A stretch of 64,000 nt of DNA from Owenia fusiformis. Its lineage: Eukaryota > Annelida > Polychaeta > Sabellida > Oweniidae. Where the stretch lies: assembly GCA_903813345.2 (NCBI GenBank), contig CAIIXF020000003.1:29963248-30027247 (forward strand), read 5' to 3'. The translations under genes and the position numbers were made by a program. Of this stretch, positions 48,779 through 60,280 are shown in pieces (within the stretch, counting starts at the first letter, position 1; every line of letters starts with the position of its first letter). Below the pieces are notes generated by a model. The model was not told where the DNA came from, made no database searches, and was given only the letters and a program-made list of their open reading frames with translations.

Positions 48779-48925
48779 ATTATCCTATAGTCGATTCAGG
48801 ATATTGGGATTATCCCTTGGCCAATATAATATATTTTCCCTCGGGACCTGCGGCCCTCGGGCAAATATATTATATTTGCCTCGGGATAATCCCAATATCC
48901 TGAACCTCATATAGGATAATCTCTA
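48779..48925. repeat. Foldback element, ~147 bp
   Basis: Left arm TATCCTATAG..TTCAGGATATTGGGATTATC and right arm GATAATCCCAATATCCTGAA..TATAGGATA pair over most of their length. The core GGGCAAATATATTATATTTG is itself palindromic. It echoes the GGGCAAATATA word at 48430. Confidence 0.85.
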
Positions 48926-49170
48926 TTTATAACACTTTAATAGCTCTAGATAGAGCTTATCTAGAACATATTCTTACTTACTTAAAGGAGGGTGGGTCAT
49001 ATTGAAAGACATGAGAGTCCAGGATGGAGCAAATATATCAGTGCTAAAAATAAAAATAGATTCAATTTTTCCTGTTATGATACTTTTGGCATCTCTCACT
49101 ATTGCATCACGGAAGGGAAGGGATCGAGCGGAGTGCTGCTACCATGAAGATTTGACTCTGATTAGTGATA

Positions 49171-49345
49171 CAATAAAACCTGTATATTTGGAACACCTGT
49201 GATACCTCAAAATAGTGCTCTAATGTAGAGGTGTTCTCCTTACCCAGATCCATTTATATTAAGTTGATAGGCATCAGGTCTTTGAAGTGTTCCACTTGTG
49301 GAGATGTTCTACTTACACAGGTGTTCAACTTAACAGGTTTTACTG
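49171..49345. mobile_element. Pogo-like MITE, TA flanks
   Basis: Ends CAATAAAACCTGTATAT and ACAGGTTTTACTG with TA at 49169-49170 and 49346-49347. Internal GGAACACCTG, AGGTGTTCTCC and AAGTGTTCCACTTG words match the family. Confidence 0.85.
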
Positions 49346-49898
49346 TATATAACTGAAAGTGATCATTTCAAAGAGTTCCTTCAATGCTAGAGGAATCACT
49401 GATATTGTATATACCTGAAGGAGTAGGAAGATAATGTAACAAATGTAACAGTCTCCTCACCAGTGATCTCAGATCCATCAATAACATGGAGAAAACATCA
49501 ACACAGATTTTCTGAGATTCAAGGATATTTTTTGCAGTATATTTGGATAATATCACACAGCTGAAAACATGTGGATTATCATAACCTTGTTTGATAAACT
49601 TTGATCATCCGATACCTGGTTAACGATATCCGCCCTATTTGGCTTAGAAAGCGTGGAAATAGTTTACAAATGTGATTTTGAGCAGAGAAGGAAGAATTAA
49701 GTTGAAGAAATGAAAAAATTTATTTTTGAAATTAAAGATTTAAGAATGATGAATTGCAGTTTGGTAACATTTCAGAGAAAAATGTGAAATGTGAATGTGA
49801 TATCTGACTAACGATATTCGCCCTACCTGGCTCACGTACCTGGGAATATAATTCATAGTTATCACCAAGAATTTGAGAATGAAAGGATGCTAGTTTAA

Positions 49899-50592
49899 CC
49901 TTTACCATGCTGCCTTATTTCAGCAAATATAACCCACGCAACTGGCTTATTTTTCAAAGAGTGCAAAAAATGATATGCCTGGACTTAATAATTAATATCT
50001 CAATAACTACTGAATGAATCTGGATAAAATTTTCACAAAGGGAAGATACAGTGGCCTGGCTCATGAAAAAAATGTTCTCATGAATTTTTTCGTACATTAA
50101 CACGACTGGGCATAAATATACCATGAATACTCCTCCGGAATCCGCCGCTCCGCCTCTTCGTCTGGTCAGAATCCAAATCTGAATTTGCAGCGATCGAATG
50201 TTCAATTTTTCAATTCAGAAAATATTCTAGTTTCTATTTTCGATGACCGTTATCGGCTTCCAAGAGCCTAAAGAGCTCGAAATCGTAATCCATTTCCTCC
50301 ACATTTTCGTTGTGATCGTATTTGTCCACCATTTTGTACGATTCGTTCACTAAAAACGACTAAAACACTGTTTAAATTGTTGAATTGAGAATTATTTTTC
50401 GAAATATCGCCATTTCTAGGTCAACAGGAAGTCATGTTAGGCACTGAATAAATCGGGCAATCTAATTGGACAATACGAATGGCGCGAAAAAGTAAAGTTT
50501 TTAAAAGTTTGAAATCGGGCGTACGGGTCCGCCGGCAGTTGTGAGAGACATTTTAGTCTCGGCGGACGAGTCCGCCGGCAGCACGCTAAAGG
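49899..50592. mobile_element. PiggyBac-like element, 694 bp, TTAA flanks
   Basis: TTAA at 49895-49898 and 50593-50596 flank ends CCTTTACCATGCTGCC and GGCAGCACGCTAAAGG (the complement reads CCTTTAGCGTGCTGCC, two mismatches). The right end adds inverted GTCCGCCGGCAG words typical of piggyBac-like subterminal repeats. An N-terminal transposase remnant is on the minus strand; the catalytic domain is absent, so this is a nonautonomous deletion derivative. Confidence 0.88.
50234..50332 (-). pseudogene. PiggyBac-like transposase N-terminal remnant
   Basis: Minus-strand ATG at 50332 opens 32 codons beginning MVDKYDHNENVEE, an acidic N-terminus with a DFELFRLLE helix. A stop follows. Further down in another frame DEEAERRIPEEYS is readable (about 50165-50125). 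The acidic start just inside the 3' TIR suits a piggyBac-like transposase; no DDD catalytic region remains. Confidence 0.5.
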
Positions 50593-51076
50593 TTAAACAA
50601 ACAACATTTTCATATTTTGAATTATAAATGGGTGTTATATACGTCATTAACATTTTTGGAAAACTATTCGGTAAATGAGAAGCATGCCTCCAGATTACGT
50701 TGCTCTCAACCTGTTGATGTTAAACATGACCTTTGGGAATCACTTGAAGATAATGCAACAACTATAAGCAAGAAACATTTTTGTTGAAACGTAAAAAGCA
50801 CAATTTTCGCAAAGCTCTGCCAATGGATTATATGATGGATTTAAAACACTTCTTGAGCTTTACAACAGATAAGATTTTCAGATTGGATCAGATTTGGAAG
50901 CTCAGTGGAATTATTGATTATTGCATAATTTAGGATATTAAGAGAAAGCTCTCCCTGCATTGTGATGGAAATGCAAAATAACACAGGATTTTCTATTATT
51001 CATGCAAAACTATCTGTGGATTTAAAATTGTAAGAAATGAAGAGAGTAAGATTTTCACGAATGTATCTCGTTTTAG

Positions 51077-51229
51077 AGTTCAATGTTGACGAAGGAGACG
51101 AGGGTGATGTAGCGCCATCTAGACGTAGTACACCTAGCGACCACTCTGGGAGCCAAACATTCATGTTGCCACGACGACTGGCAGAGGTGGATTCTGGGAT
51201 ACTATATTCCGGAGCTGCTGTACTTCCAG
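51077..51229 (+). CDS. KIAA1755/PLEKHG4/ARHGEF40-like gene, exon C
   Basis: A 153-bp exon, phase 1 to phase 1, fitting exon B before it and exon D after it. Acceptor CTCGTTTTAG precedes 51077 and the strong donor GTAAGTG starts at 51230. The peptide (after the split codon) runs EFNVDEGDEGDVAPSRRSTP, then a Ser-rich linker, then LPRRLAEVDSGILYSGAAVL and PG. The family places a linker like this just before the SEC14/CRAL-TRIO-like domain, whose first residues (an LPG-SRD junction) are split between exons C and D. Alone it is too short to identify. Confidence 0.75.
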
Positions 51230-51964
51230 GTAAGTGCCATCTATTGTTTACATTTTATGGAACCCTTACAAAAGGATCAAACTTTCCCAAGATTAAGACA
51301 CTCAAATTAAAGGTGATTAGGACTCCTCAAAACATTTTATAATGGAAAAAAATTCATTAAGGCTTCAATGAAGGGTTGAGTACATTACGAACTTGAACTT
51401 GCGATCATCTCTACAAGTCTATGTTGACATCAAACATGTTTTCCGCTCCCGTATTTTCTGATTAGTTCTGATGTATGTGCCAAAATCAATTGTGATAAAA
51501 TCTCTGCCAACTACAACTTTTATGTGTGAGGCTGTACAGTTGGAATTTATCCATTCAAAATGTTTCTTTTATTTTCTATTAGATTTAATGAAAATTATTA
51601 TTTCCTTACTAATTCCTCTGCTTTTCTACAAAGATTCTCAAAGAAAATCCTGACTTCCATAGATTATATTCTGAAGCTTACCCAGGAGATTTCAACAATT
51701 AATGTCCATTATCTATTCTTTTGAAGAATTCAAAGAATCAAACATCTTGAACCCGTAACAAAGGTTCTGTTTAATAGGATGAATATTTTTAGGAATAATA
51801 ATTTATTTAGGTTTGTGTAATAGAAAAATTAATTAATTTTGCTATGTTCTTCTCTATGCATTACAACTTCCCTTAATGTGAGAGCCAAATACATCAGGTA
51901 ATCAGGTAGATGAAGTGCAAATGATGAAGCTCTCCTTAAAGTGTGCGCCAAAGTTTAAAACTGC

Positions 51965-52025
51965 GCAGGCGCACCGCTCTCGCTAAACTATATAAAGAGA
52001 TTACCAGGTACACGCTTCAGAGGTA
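51965..52025 (+). promoter_or_regulatory. Promoter-like stretch (NRF-1-like site plus TATA)
   Basis: TGCGCAGGCGCA (51962-51973) is close to the NRF-1 consensus. TATATAAAG follows at 51988, and about 30 bp later CAGAG/GTAAGCC could be a first-exon donor. No downstream exon was identified. It could equally be the end of an unrecognised transposon. Confidence 0.25.
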
Positions 52026-53629
52026 AGCCAGGAAGGCGAACGATCTTCGTCTCGTGATGATTTCCCATATAATCGTAACCAGGGAAGTTTCACCATTGAA
52101 ATTGAAAATTACTATTAGATATACTTTGTAGATGTTATTTATGAAGCTATTTAGTGTTTGCATCAATCAAATGGCTCATTTTGAACATATAAAAAGTATT
52201 TGTGTTTTGTTTCCCAGGGAATTGTATTGTATGTAGTACACACATAAATAGTGTATATTATACAGTACTTGAATAGCCTGGTTTACATAATATTGAAGGG
52301 CATGCTGATTACATGCACACGAGTACATGAATGAAGGCCTAATATTGATATACGTAGCTTGCATACCTAAATAAAAAATAAACTCTTCTAATCCCCTAAT
52401 GTAAACACGGCGGTATACGTAGCCCGATTTATCGGGGACTTTAAGCAAAATGAAACCATTGTAAAGGGTATTGGTATCTCCTTTTAATTGGTTGAATTAT
52501 CTAAAATAAACTTACTTGGATTAAAATATGTCACTACCAGAACATTTTAAGATTATTTCAGAAACATTTGTTTTCAAATCTCGGTCTTAGTATCCCAGAA
52601 TATTTAAAAAACAGTCTTGAGAATTGTTGTTGTCTTATTGTCTGGATTGTTTTATTCATGACCTCATTTCAACTTCATTTTTTCTGAATTTATAAATGCA
52701 GTAATCATTACTGTCATACCTGGAACTAATTAAGAAAGAATAATTAATTGTTAGTTCACATTAATGTGGACAAGTTCGATGTCCGGTAATAGACAACAGA
52801 TTGGTTGTAGCTATAATTGGTTGGTTCTAATGAATTACTTTCATAAAATGCTAGGTAGATAGTCATGGCATGGAGTTAATTGAGTAAAAGATATTATGAA
52901 AACTTGTCATGTCTTTCAGTACAGTTCTTCATCCTTGTATAAGAATAAGTGTATCGAATATTTCTACCTGCCCATAAGTATTTGTCTATTATCGTTATTT
53001 TTTGTTTTTATTTCTTTGTTCTCTATTGGCTGTATGCCATGCCATGCCTCTCAGCCAAAATGACCCCTGGGGTACCAAGAGGGTAAAAACCAAGCACACT
53101 AGGTAGATGAAGCTCTCTTTTAAGAAGCAAAATCGAATTAAGGAAACCCAGTGTGTAGTCTTCTATGTGAGAAGGTGTTTAATCAAGTAGAGGGGGGGGG
53201 GGTTAACAGGCTTATAGCTAGTCTACCCAGTGAGTGACTACATACCCATATATGCTACATCAGTATGAAACAATATACACACTGTTACGAAATACCACTT
53301 CAGGTGAAAGACAAATGCACTCAAGAAGGATGTTCGGGTTTAATGCAATCCAGCAATTTTAATTACTACTCGGTTATGATTACAGGTTAAGAAGGTTCAT
53401 TTCCGTCCCTGGTCTCCCAATGGCTTAGAAAGAGACTAGGGGTCATTAATTATTTGCTGTATATAAAATCAATAACCAATAACATATTGTTGATCAGACA
53501 ACATGTTGCTTCTATAGCGAAAAAGGAACAATTAATCGTTATACATACATTACCAGTATGAGTATATATTCTGAAATGTTAATGCTATGAAAGGAGAGAT
53601 TGGAAAGCCTAAAAGAGCTAGTAGGGAAA

Positions 53630-53830
53630 GCCAAGGATTAACTCAAAATTAAGATAACATATAAGATTAAGTCTTACTCAAGAAGACAGGATTTACTCAA
53701 AAACTCAAATTTAGGATGAGGTTACATTTAAAGTTGAGGCCTAGGCTTACTCAAAGTCAGGATTTACTCAAAAAGTCAAGACTATGATTATGTACTGTCA
53801 AAAAAATGAGGCTTACTCAGAAAGTCAGGA
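53630..53830. repeat. Degenerate tandem repeat
   Basis: Irregular copies of AGTCAGGATTTACTCAAAAA and GAGGCTTACTC-type words. No coding sense. Confidence 0.6.
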
Positions 53831-55089
53831 TATGAATTTGAATTGAAATAAGAAAATTATATCTACATACATATGTATACAATAAGTTATTAATAATTGA
53901 ATTCATATACAATAAGTGATATTATGGTTTTCAGTATTGTCAGTCCGACTTACTTGTGACAAAGAGAAAAATAAAAGATTTATTGCAACAGGAGATCTGA
54001 TGATTTGCATTATTTAAGATATTTTGTTGTCGTTCCAATGTCATAGAGGCACCATGAGATGGTCATTAAGATAAAACAATGATAAACATTTGTTGCAAAC
54101 ATTGTTTGACAATAGCATGCAAAATCAACAATAGAAAATATTGATTGAAAATTATACTGGAGATGTAGGTCATTGTGTGTAAAATATGTAATGTTAATAC
54201 TAAAACGTTCATTATATCAGTATGCTTATAACTGCTGTTCCTGTAATTTGTGAAAAAAAGATTTTCAACGTGGAGGATGATTCATAAAAATCTGAAAAAT
54301 GTGTGTTAATAGCAACAATATTATAAACATCCGAATATAATTATGGGGAAGTCTTTACCAGAACAAATCATTGAGTAATTAACGATAGCGTGGTGGATTG
54401 ACCAATCAAATGTGAGGACAAGATAGCTTATGTTCAAATTAATCGCAAAGATGAGTCATTCAGTATTAAACAATTACGATTTTTAAATTGGAAGTTTTTA
54501 ATTAAAGCAACAATGCTGGATTAATTACTAGTTAGTACCCCAGTCATATTTTGATGAACTATGGATATACACTTTTAATAAGGGTAAGGAAGACTTTTAC
54601 ATTTAGGGATATACGATTTTGTGAAAGTTATACATACACAATTAGTCTTGATATAGCCTCTCTATCCCCCATCTATTTACTTCTCTCCTTCCTTGAAGGG
54701 GTATGTTTAAGGGGGAATGGGTGGCAGAAGGGAGACTCAAAATGTACACATGTTGTGGTTTCTATCAGCCATTACTATCTCAGAGAAAAAGCAGAACTTT
54801 AAAGAAAGCATTTTTGCATGCTCAGTCTTTTTTGCGTCCAGACGACATGTGTTGAGTGAATGAAGAAATGGTGTTTGATAAAAAAAGAATGACACACAAC
54901 CCATTACAGATATTACATTCATAACATGTAGAACAATTATACATGATAACATAATAGCAAGTGATGAATATAAGTACAGTTAAATATGTGTTGGTGAACA
55001 CCTTTCTCAAATGAACACCTGTCAATGTTTACCCTGAAGCCAAGGGACTTTGGAATATTACTACCCTTCAAATAGGACAATTGAATATA

Positions 55090-55239
55090 CAGTGAAACCT
55101 ATTTATCTGAACACCTCTCTAATCTGAACACCTAGAAATTTTGTTCTTTAAATTCTAAGCAAAATCGAAACAAAATGGTAGACAGTGATAATATACTAAG
55201 GCAGTTAAGAGTGTTTTTCACTTCAAACCGGTTTTACTG
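55090..55239. mobile_element. Pogo-like MITE, TA flanks
   Basis: Ends CAGTGAAACCTATTTATC and CCGGTTTTACTG, with TA at 55088-55089 and 55240-55241. GAACACCTCTCTAATCTG follows the left end, as at 26.9 kb. A left-end fragment of a second copy lies at about 54976. Confidence 0.8.
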
Positions 55240-55647
55240 TAAATATAACCTGTTACGTGTGGCAGGCATTCATATTAGACTTTTTCACTTGTGATGAGCC
55301 TGAAAATAAAATTGAAATATTTTCCAATTTTCTTGGTGACATGAGTATATGACCCTCGAGAAATGTCATATTATCCCTCTGAATAAAACCCATATCCAAT
55401 CCCTCCCAGTGAATGACTGCATGTTAATTGTATTTTAATGATTATGATTTTATATTATGTGAAGAGATGTGAGATATTCACTCTTCCGGCAATACATGTA
55501 CTGAAAGTATTGATGTGTTGTATTTAGAGTATTTTCATATGATTTATTAAATAGATTCTCTATTAATTCATCCATTGAAATCACACTGTTCCCCAACATG
55601 AAAATATATTCACATTCCAAAATGAGAATTTTTGTGATGTTTTTCAG

Positions 55648-55771
55648 GATCTAGGGACAAACAAGGTGGCGCTGTTGTAGTTATATATACAAAAGAAACA
55701 ATATGGCGGAGTCCTGATTTCACGAGTGAGGACCTCGGTCAACTGCTGCTTTATTACCAGACAGTGCCAAG
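55648..55771 (+). CDS. KIAA1755/PLEKHG4/ARHGEF40-like gene, exon D (start of SEC14-like domain)
   Basis: A 124-bp exon, phase 1 to phase 2. Acceptor GTTTTTCAG precedes 55648 and donor GTGAGTG starts at 55772. The peptide, with the codon shared with exon C, is GSRDKQGGAVVVIYTKETIW followed by RSPDFTSEDLGQLLLYYQTV and PR. The pattern G-x-R-D-x-x-G-x-A-V-V followed by an acidic helix L-x-x-L-L-x-Y-x-x-x-I/V-P is the opening of the SEC14/CRAL-TRIO-like domain of puratrophin-1, KIAA1755, Solo and, more distantly, Trio/Dbl proteins. The next exon, expected to start in phase 2 with an R-G-x-x-x-x-V-D-A-R type strand, was not found before 64000. Confidence 0.82.
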
Positions 55772-58700
55772 GTGAGTGTTAACAATATACTCTTTCATAT
55801 GCCTTCCTTCCCTGTGTTGAAAAAAAGCTCAGGAATGTAGGGAGGAAGGCATGACATGGAATTGGAGGCAATAAAAACATTTATGACTAAAATATAATTA
55901 CTGGTGAAATAAATAAATGGGATTGGTCTAAAAGAAGTATCTCTGTCAAAAAGTGTTTATTACTTTTTGAGCAACCCCCATATACAAGGTTGTCATTAGA
56001 AGCCAGATCAAGGATCATGGGTCATCCTACTAGCATTCTCCCATACTTATCCTAATGAACAAAATTATTTAGTAGTTTAAGTAAAGATGTCAGGGTGTTC
56101 TGTCAGAAACTTGCTACACTCACTGTTATGATTAAACAGAGTCCCTTTTAATCTACACTTAAGAGCACTGTTGAGAGTAACTACTTTCTTCAAGAGATAT
56201 TAGAGGTGGTAGACTTCCCCCCCCCCCCCTCCCGGTAGATACCAAACACACGCATACAGGTTATACTAAATCTATATATGTCTTGATCCATTTTACATGG
56301 ACATCTCTTCATATGTGCATCGGAAATGCGTTTGAGACATAAACAAACTTGTAATCTTTGCATCTTTTCAAGGTAAATTTACAACTTTTCCTGAAGTGTT
56401 TTGGCACTCTTCCTTTGGGGGCCCATTCATGTCATTGAGTTCCACATAAACATCTGGGTGAAACATGCCCCTTCCAAGGTAACCTTTGTGAAGATCATTT
56501 GACTTTTTGACCAATCAGGTGAAGCATATTCAGATTTGAGTATACCAAATTATGGGAGTGATGGGTTTTCTTTGGATAAGTCTGTGGAAACCCTTTATCT
56601 AAAGAGGGTTAAATAAACAATTCATTTGTGGAGGAAACCAATTTTTATCTTTCTGCTTTCTAAATAGATCTTCATTTTTTAAGTGTGTTAATTTACACAT
56701 TAGGTTATCATGGTACTCTTTTTCTTAGTTTCATTTTGGCCTAAAATACATGTATAAATGTACTCACTACTTGCACTTCCCTTTCCATATCAAATTATGG
56801 AACATTATTTTAGTTGAGTTACCAATTTTGAATATCAATTTTTGGAATAAAAGAGTGTGATAAGTTAGAATGCAGACATATATTTGCTATTTACCCAGTC
56901 TGTGATAATCACCAATGCTAGGTCTCGGATTATTTGATATTCATGGTTTTTCCTTGCTTGAATAAACTGAAAATAGAGAAATTAATAAAAAGAAACAACA
57001 ACCTAAATGTGTTCAGTAAATAATCTAATCTTTTGAGATAAAAAATTAAGGCATAGATTTTTTCCATGGAAAAAGAAAGAATCAGCAGTGGTAGTTAAAA
57101 ATGGAAATCTGTGAATGGTTAAAGGCAGATTTATTACACTACTGGAACTAAATGTAGCTTTAACGCTAGCCTTTATGCCATCAAAACACCATATTCTTGA
57201 ATGGTTCCGACTCAAATGACCCAAAATCTCAGAAAGGCAAATGTCAGAGGTAATAAACACCCCAAAACTACTCAAACTGAAGCAATTAAACTTGCTGTAC
57301 CTCTTGAATGCCAGATGATCTTGAACTGTTATGGCTTGCACAAAAACTGCATGAAGCAGATATGGTTCACTTATCTTATATCTGGCTATGGGTATTTTAT
57401 TACATCTGGGTGTTTTGTTGCATTTCTATGGTATTAATAGTACATAGAGCTAGAATTTCAAAAACCAGAGTTTCTTGAAATGATTTCCATGGGTTCTTAA
57501 TTAGTCCCAATGAGCCTGTAACTAAAGTTGCAGAACAATCTAAATATATAAGATATGTGTACTTTCACATGACCTTTCCTTCATTAATTGTCTTTGACTT
57601 GCAAGGATTAGGTTGGAAGGAAGGGGGGTCAATTGTTATTATTTTCATTTGATATTTCAAATAAAATGCAATATATTTGGGGAAATACATGTACACCATA
57701 AATAAAAGTTAACTTGGAAACTCCTCAAAATGTTTGAACCACCAAGAGTCAAGATTTAGTTGCTTTTTGAGTTGCAATGTTTATAAACAAAATGATGGAT
57801 ACATGCCACTTGGGAGAATTATATATCTATTCAGAAAATATCAGTATAAGCTGAATAATTTCGTTCCTTTCTTTAAAGATATCGAAAAATACCAGATTAT
57901 CTTTTTCCAGTTTATGAGATCAAATGAATATGTTGCCCCTTTAATGCATTCCTTCTATGTTCTCCTCTGTGTCTCTCATATTCCTCTGTAATGTGACATT
58001 TCAAAGACTGGTAGTGTGATTTGGTTCTTTGACAGCAAAGGAGGTAGATGGCTTCCCATGATACATTAGTATTGCCTCTATCAAAAATGTACTCTAATGA
58101 CATTACATGATGGGATTGCTTGTCCTCCATTATGTTCCACCTGTTTGACTTATGTTTTATGAGAGTCTCTAGAGAGGTTTAGCACCCCACCTTTACAAAC
58201 TACTAGCTTGTCAGATCTGAACATAACAACTTTTGATTGATCTTGGAATGTCATTATGAACAGAGCGTTTGGGTCCATAACTAAAATAACTAAGCAAATT
58301 CCAAAATCCATTATTGTAATTATGGCACTCCTGTATCAAGTCTCCCTTGGCCCCTATCTACTTTTCTTACAAAATTTGAACCATGAGAAGAATATACAAC
58401 TCTTGACTTAAAAACTACACTGAGCAAACTCTTTAACTCCTCTTAATATACCCCCCCCCCCCCAGGTTTATAAACCTGAACATTTTTAATGTCACCACTT
58501 GTGGATGGCGGTTGATCCATTTCAGCCAATTGAATCATTGGCTGCTTCAGTGCAATTGAGGGTCAAACTGAAAGGTAACCCTATCAAGTCTGAGATAGGA
58601 TGGAAGTAAAGTCATGTATACCTTAAGATAACAAAGTGGACACCAGTCAATCTGGACATGTAAATACCTCAGTGTCGCTTCAGGGTTAATTCCCAACTAA

Positions 58701-59638
58701 ATGCAAAAATTTTGTATCAGTGATCAGACTGAGAATTGTTGAAAAGTGCTCCAATTTTCCAAGATTGCACAATCTAATACCAAATATCTTCAAAATGGTT
58801 CAAACATTGAGGCAGTTAGACTATTGACCAATTATTGGCAACCAGTTTTCTAATTCAGTTGCCAAGAGCAAAACACTGTTGCAATTGGCCATGAAGCATC
58901 CATCAGTTTTAAATACTACCTTATAATCTCAGTTTGCTTTCAATTGGAAGCCAAATTCTCATTTTAACTTTTTCTGACTTTGTACAGTTTGATGTTTAAA
59001 ATATTTCATGATTCATATTCATTTGGGATAGTTGGGGTTTGTTTTTCTTATGACTGCTGTACTCTTAGATGTTTTATTTTTCTTGCTGTGTTCTGGATTC
59101 ATTTTTTTGTATTTTCCCATTGGCCATGTCACTGTGCTAACATGTTCATGGTTATCATTTCTTTTCAAACAATAAGGCTTCTCCTGTAGGAGAAAATGGG
59201 AGCAAAGCAGAGTTGAACCCTCCAGCATTGATTAAACAAAGTGAAAATCCTGGTCAATTACCATTTCTTTATTCATCACATCTCCAGGTTAAGATGTGTC
59301 AACAGATTGAAAGTTTACAAATAAACAAGATGAACTTCACACATTCTTACTCTAGAAGCCTTTAACCTTCAATGTAATCCTAGACGTGATTCTAAAAGAT
59401 GGAAAACATACGGAGGTAACTAGTTGTCCATTGATAAATAAATGTTGGTCTAGTGGTCACATAATAGAGATATTCGATTCAACCACAAGATTTTTATTTC
59501 AATTTGGAATGATCTGATTCATCTAGGTATCTATCATCAAAAGAAAGTTCAAACCATCCATAGCAGAGATCATTTTAAAGGGTGACGCATATCGTTTAGC
59601 AAATCGAACGCTCGTTTCTGGTGTTGCTCACCGTTTAG

Positions 59639-59647
59639 TATAAAAGG
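59639..59647 (+). promoter_or_regulatory. TATA-box-like site
   Basis: TATAAAAGG set in a locally GC-richer stretch (GGCCCGATCCCGG), about 330 bp upstream of the ATG of the 102-codon frame at 59972. Promoter function is inferred from the motif and position only. Confidence 0.3.
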
Positions 59648-59971
59648 CCCGATCCCGGAATAATACTCAAGGGTTCACAGGCTCGAGGTCGTTGTGTCAA
59701 CACCTCTAACTGTAATATAGCATAAGTATATTATAGATCTTCACATATTTATAAAACGGTGATTTTTATTTTGACAAATCAATTCCACATTTATGGTTGA
59801 CGTTTCAGGATCTTCTATTTGTGTATAATAGGGAAAAATTGACATTTAAATTTCCCCATAACGTAAAAGCACACAGCTTGGTATATGAAATATCCCACAA
59901 ATGAAACAAAGCAGTTCTAATACAAGGATTTATATTGGCTGTTGTACATATTCTTTGAACGCAATCACTCT

Positions 59972-60280
59972 ATGGATAATGTTTTCAAAATCATTATAAA
60001 CGGATTACTTTATCTCAAAGACAATTTCAATAAACTGGATTTTACAGAACTCCCCTTATTTCTTAAAAATGGACTGATCCAGTCGATTCGCCTGGAGACG
60101 CCATATTGTTTTTATACGGGATGCTTATCGGAACCCTTTAAGACACTAAATTTCATATGGTCTTACATGAAGTTCATGCCCAGAATTTTGATTTTAGTTT
60201 GCAGAAATTCCATTTTGTTCCATTCTGATACTCAAAGTGTCTTCTGTTGCATCAACGATATCCAGAAAGAAAAGGATTGA
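59972..60280 (+). CDS. Possible small intronic gene, unidentified (102 aa)
   Basis: ATG GAT AAT at 59972 opens 102 codons to TGA. The N-terminus MDNVFKIIINGLLYLKDNF, then KLDFTELPLFLKNGLIQSI, has the helix-L-P-x-x-L-x-x-x-L rhythm seen at the start of some F-box-like or LRR adaptor proteins, but I cannot name a family. The rest is Cys- and aromatic-rich. A TATA-like site lies upstream, and a short upstream ORF (about 59792) would sit in its leader. No AATAAA follows closely. A frame of this length is expected a few times by chance in this window. Confidence 0.28.
   Translation: MDNVFKIIINGLLYLKDNFNKLDFTELPLFLKNGLIQSIRLETPYCFYTGCLSEPFKTLNFIWSYMKFMPRILILVCRNSILFHSDTQSVFCCINDIQKEKD

Larger units (their letters stand above)
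44135..51076 (+). other. Intron B-C of the KIAA1755/PLEKHG4-like gene (6.9 kb)
   Basis: From donor GTTAGTAC to acceptor CTCGTTTTAG. It holds the MITEs, the foldback region and the piggyBac-like element listed separately. 44135-45792 and 45962-47239 otherwise show nothing I can support. Confidence 0.7.
51230..55647 (+). other. Intron C-D of the KIAA1755/PLEKHG4-like gene (4.4 kb)
   Basis: From donor GTAAGTG to acceptor GTTTTTCAG. Apart from the promoter-like stretch, degenerate repeat and MITE listed separately, nothing is supported. Confidence 0.75.

Noticed and set aside
51965-52100. Possible spliceosomal snRNA or spliced-leader RNA gene near GTAAGCCAGG
   Set aside because: No match to conserved U1, U2, U4, U5 or U6 segments that I can recognise, on either strand.
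57003-57341. 112-codon minus-strand frame
   Set aside because: Ser/Phe-rich low-complexity peptide, no motifs, no splice borders, overlapped by an equally unconvincing + strand frame.
58500-58615. Exon-like block with PIESLAASVQLRVKLKG and a GTAACC donor, considered as the next SEC14-like exon
   Set aside because: The phase does not follow exon D, the peptide does not match the family and the frame is only about 39 codons.
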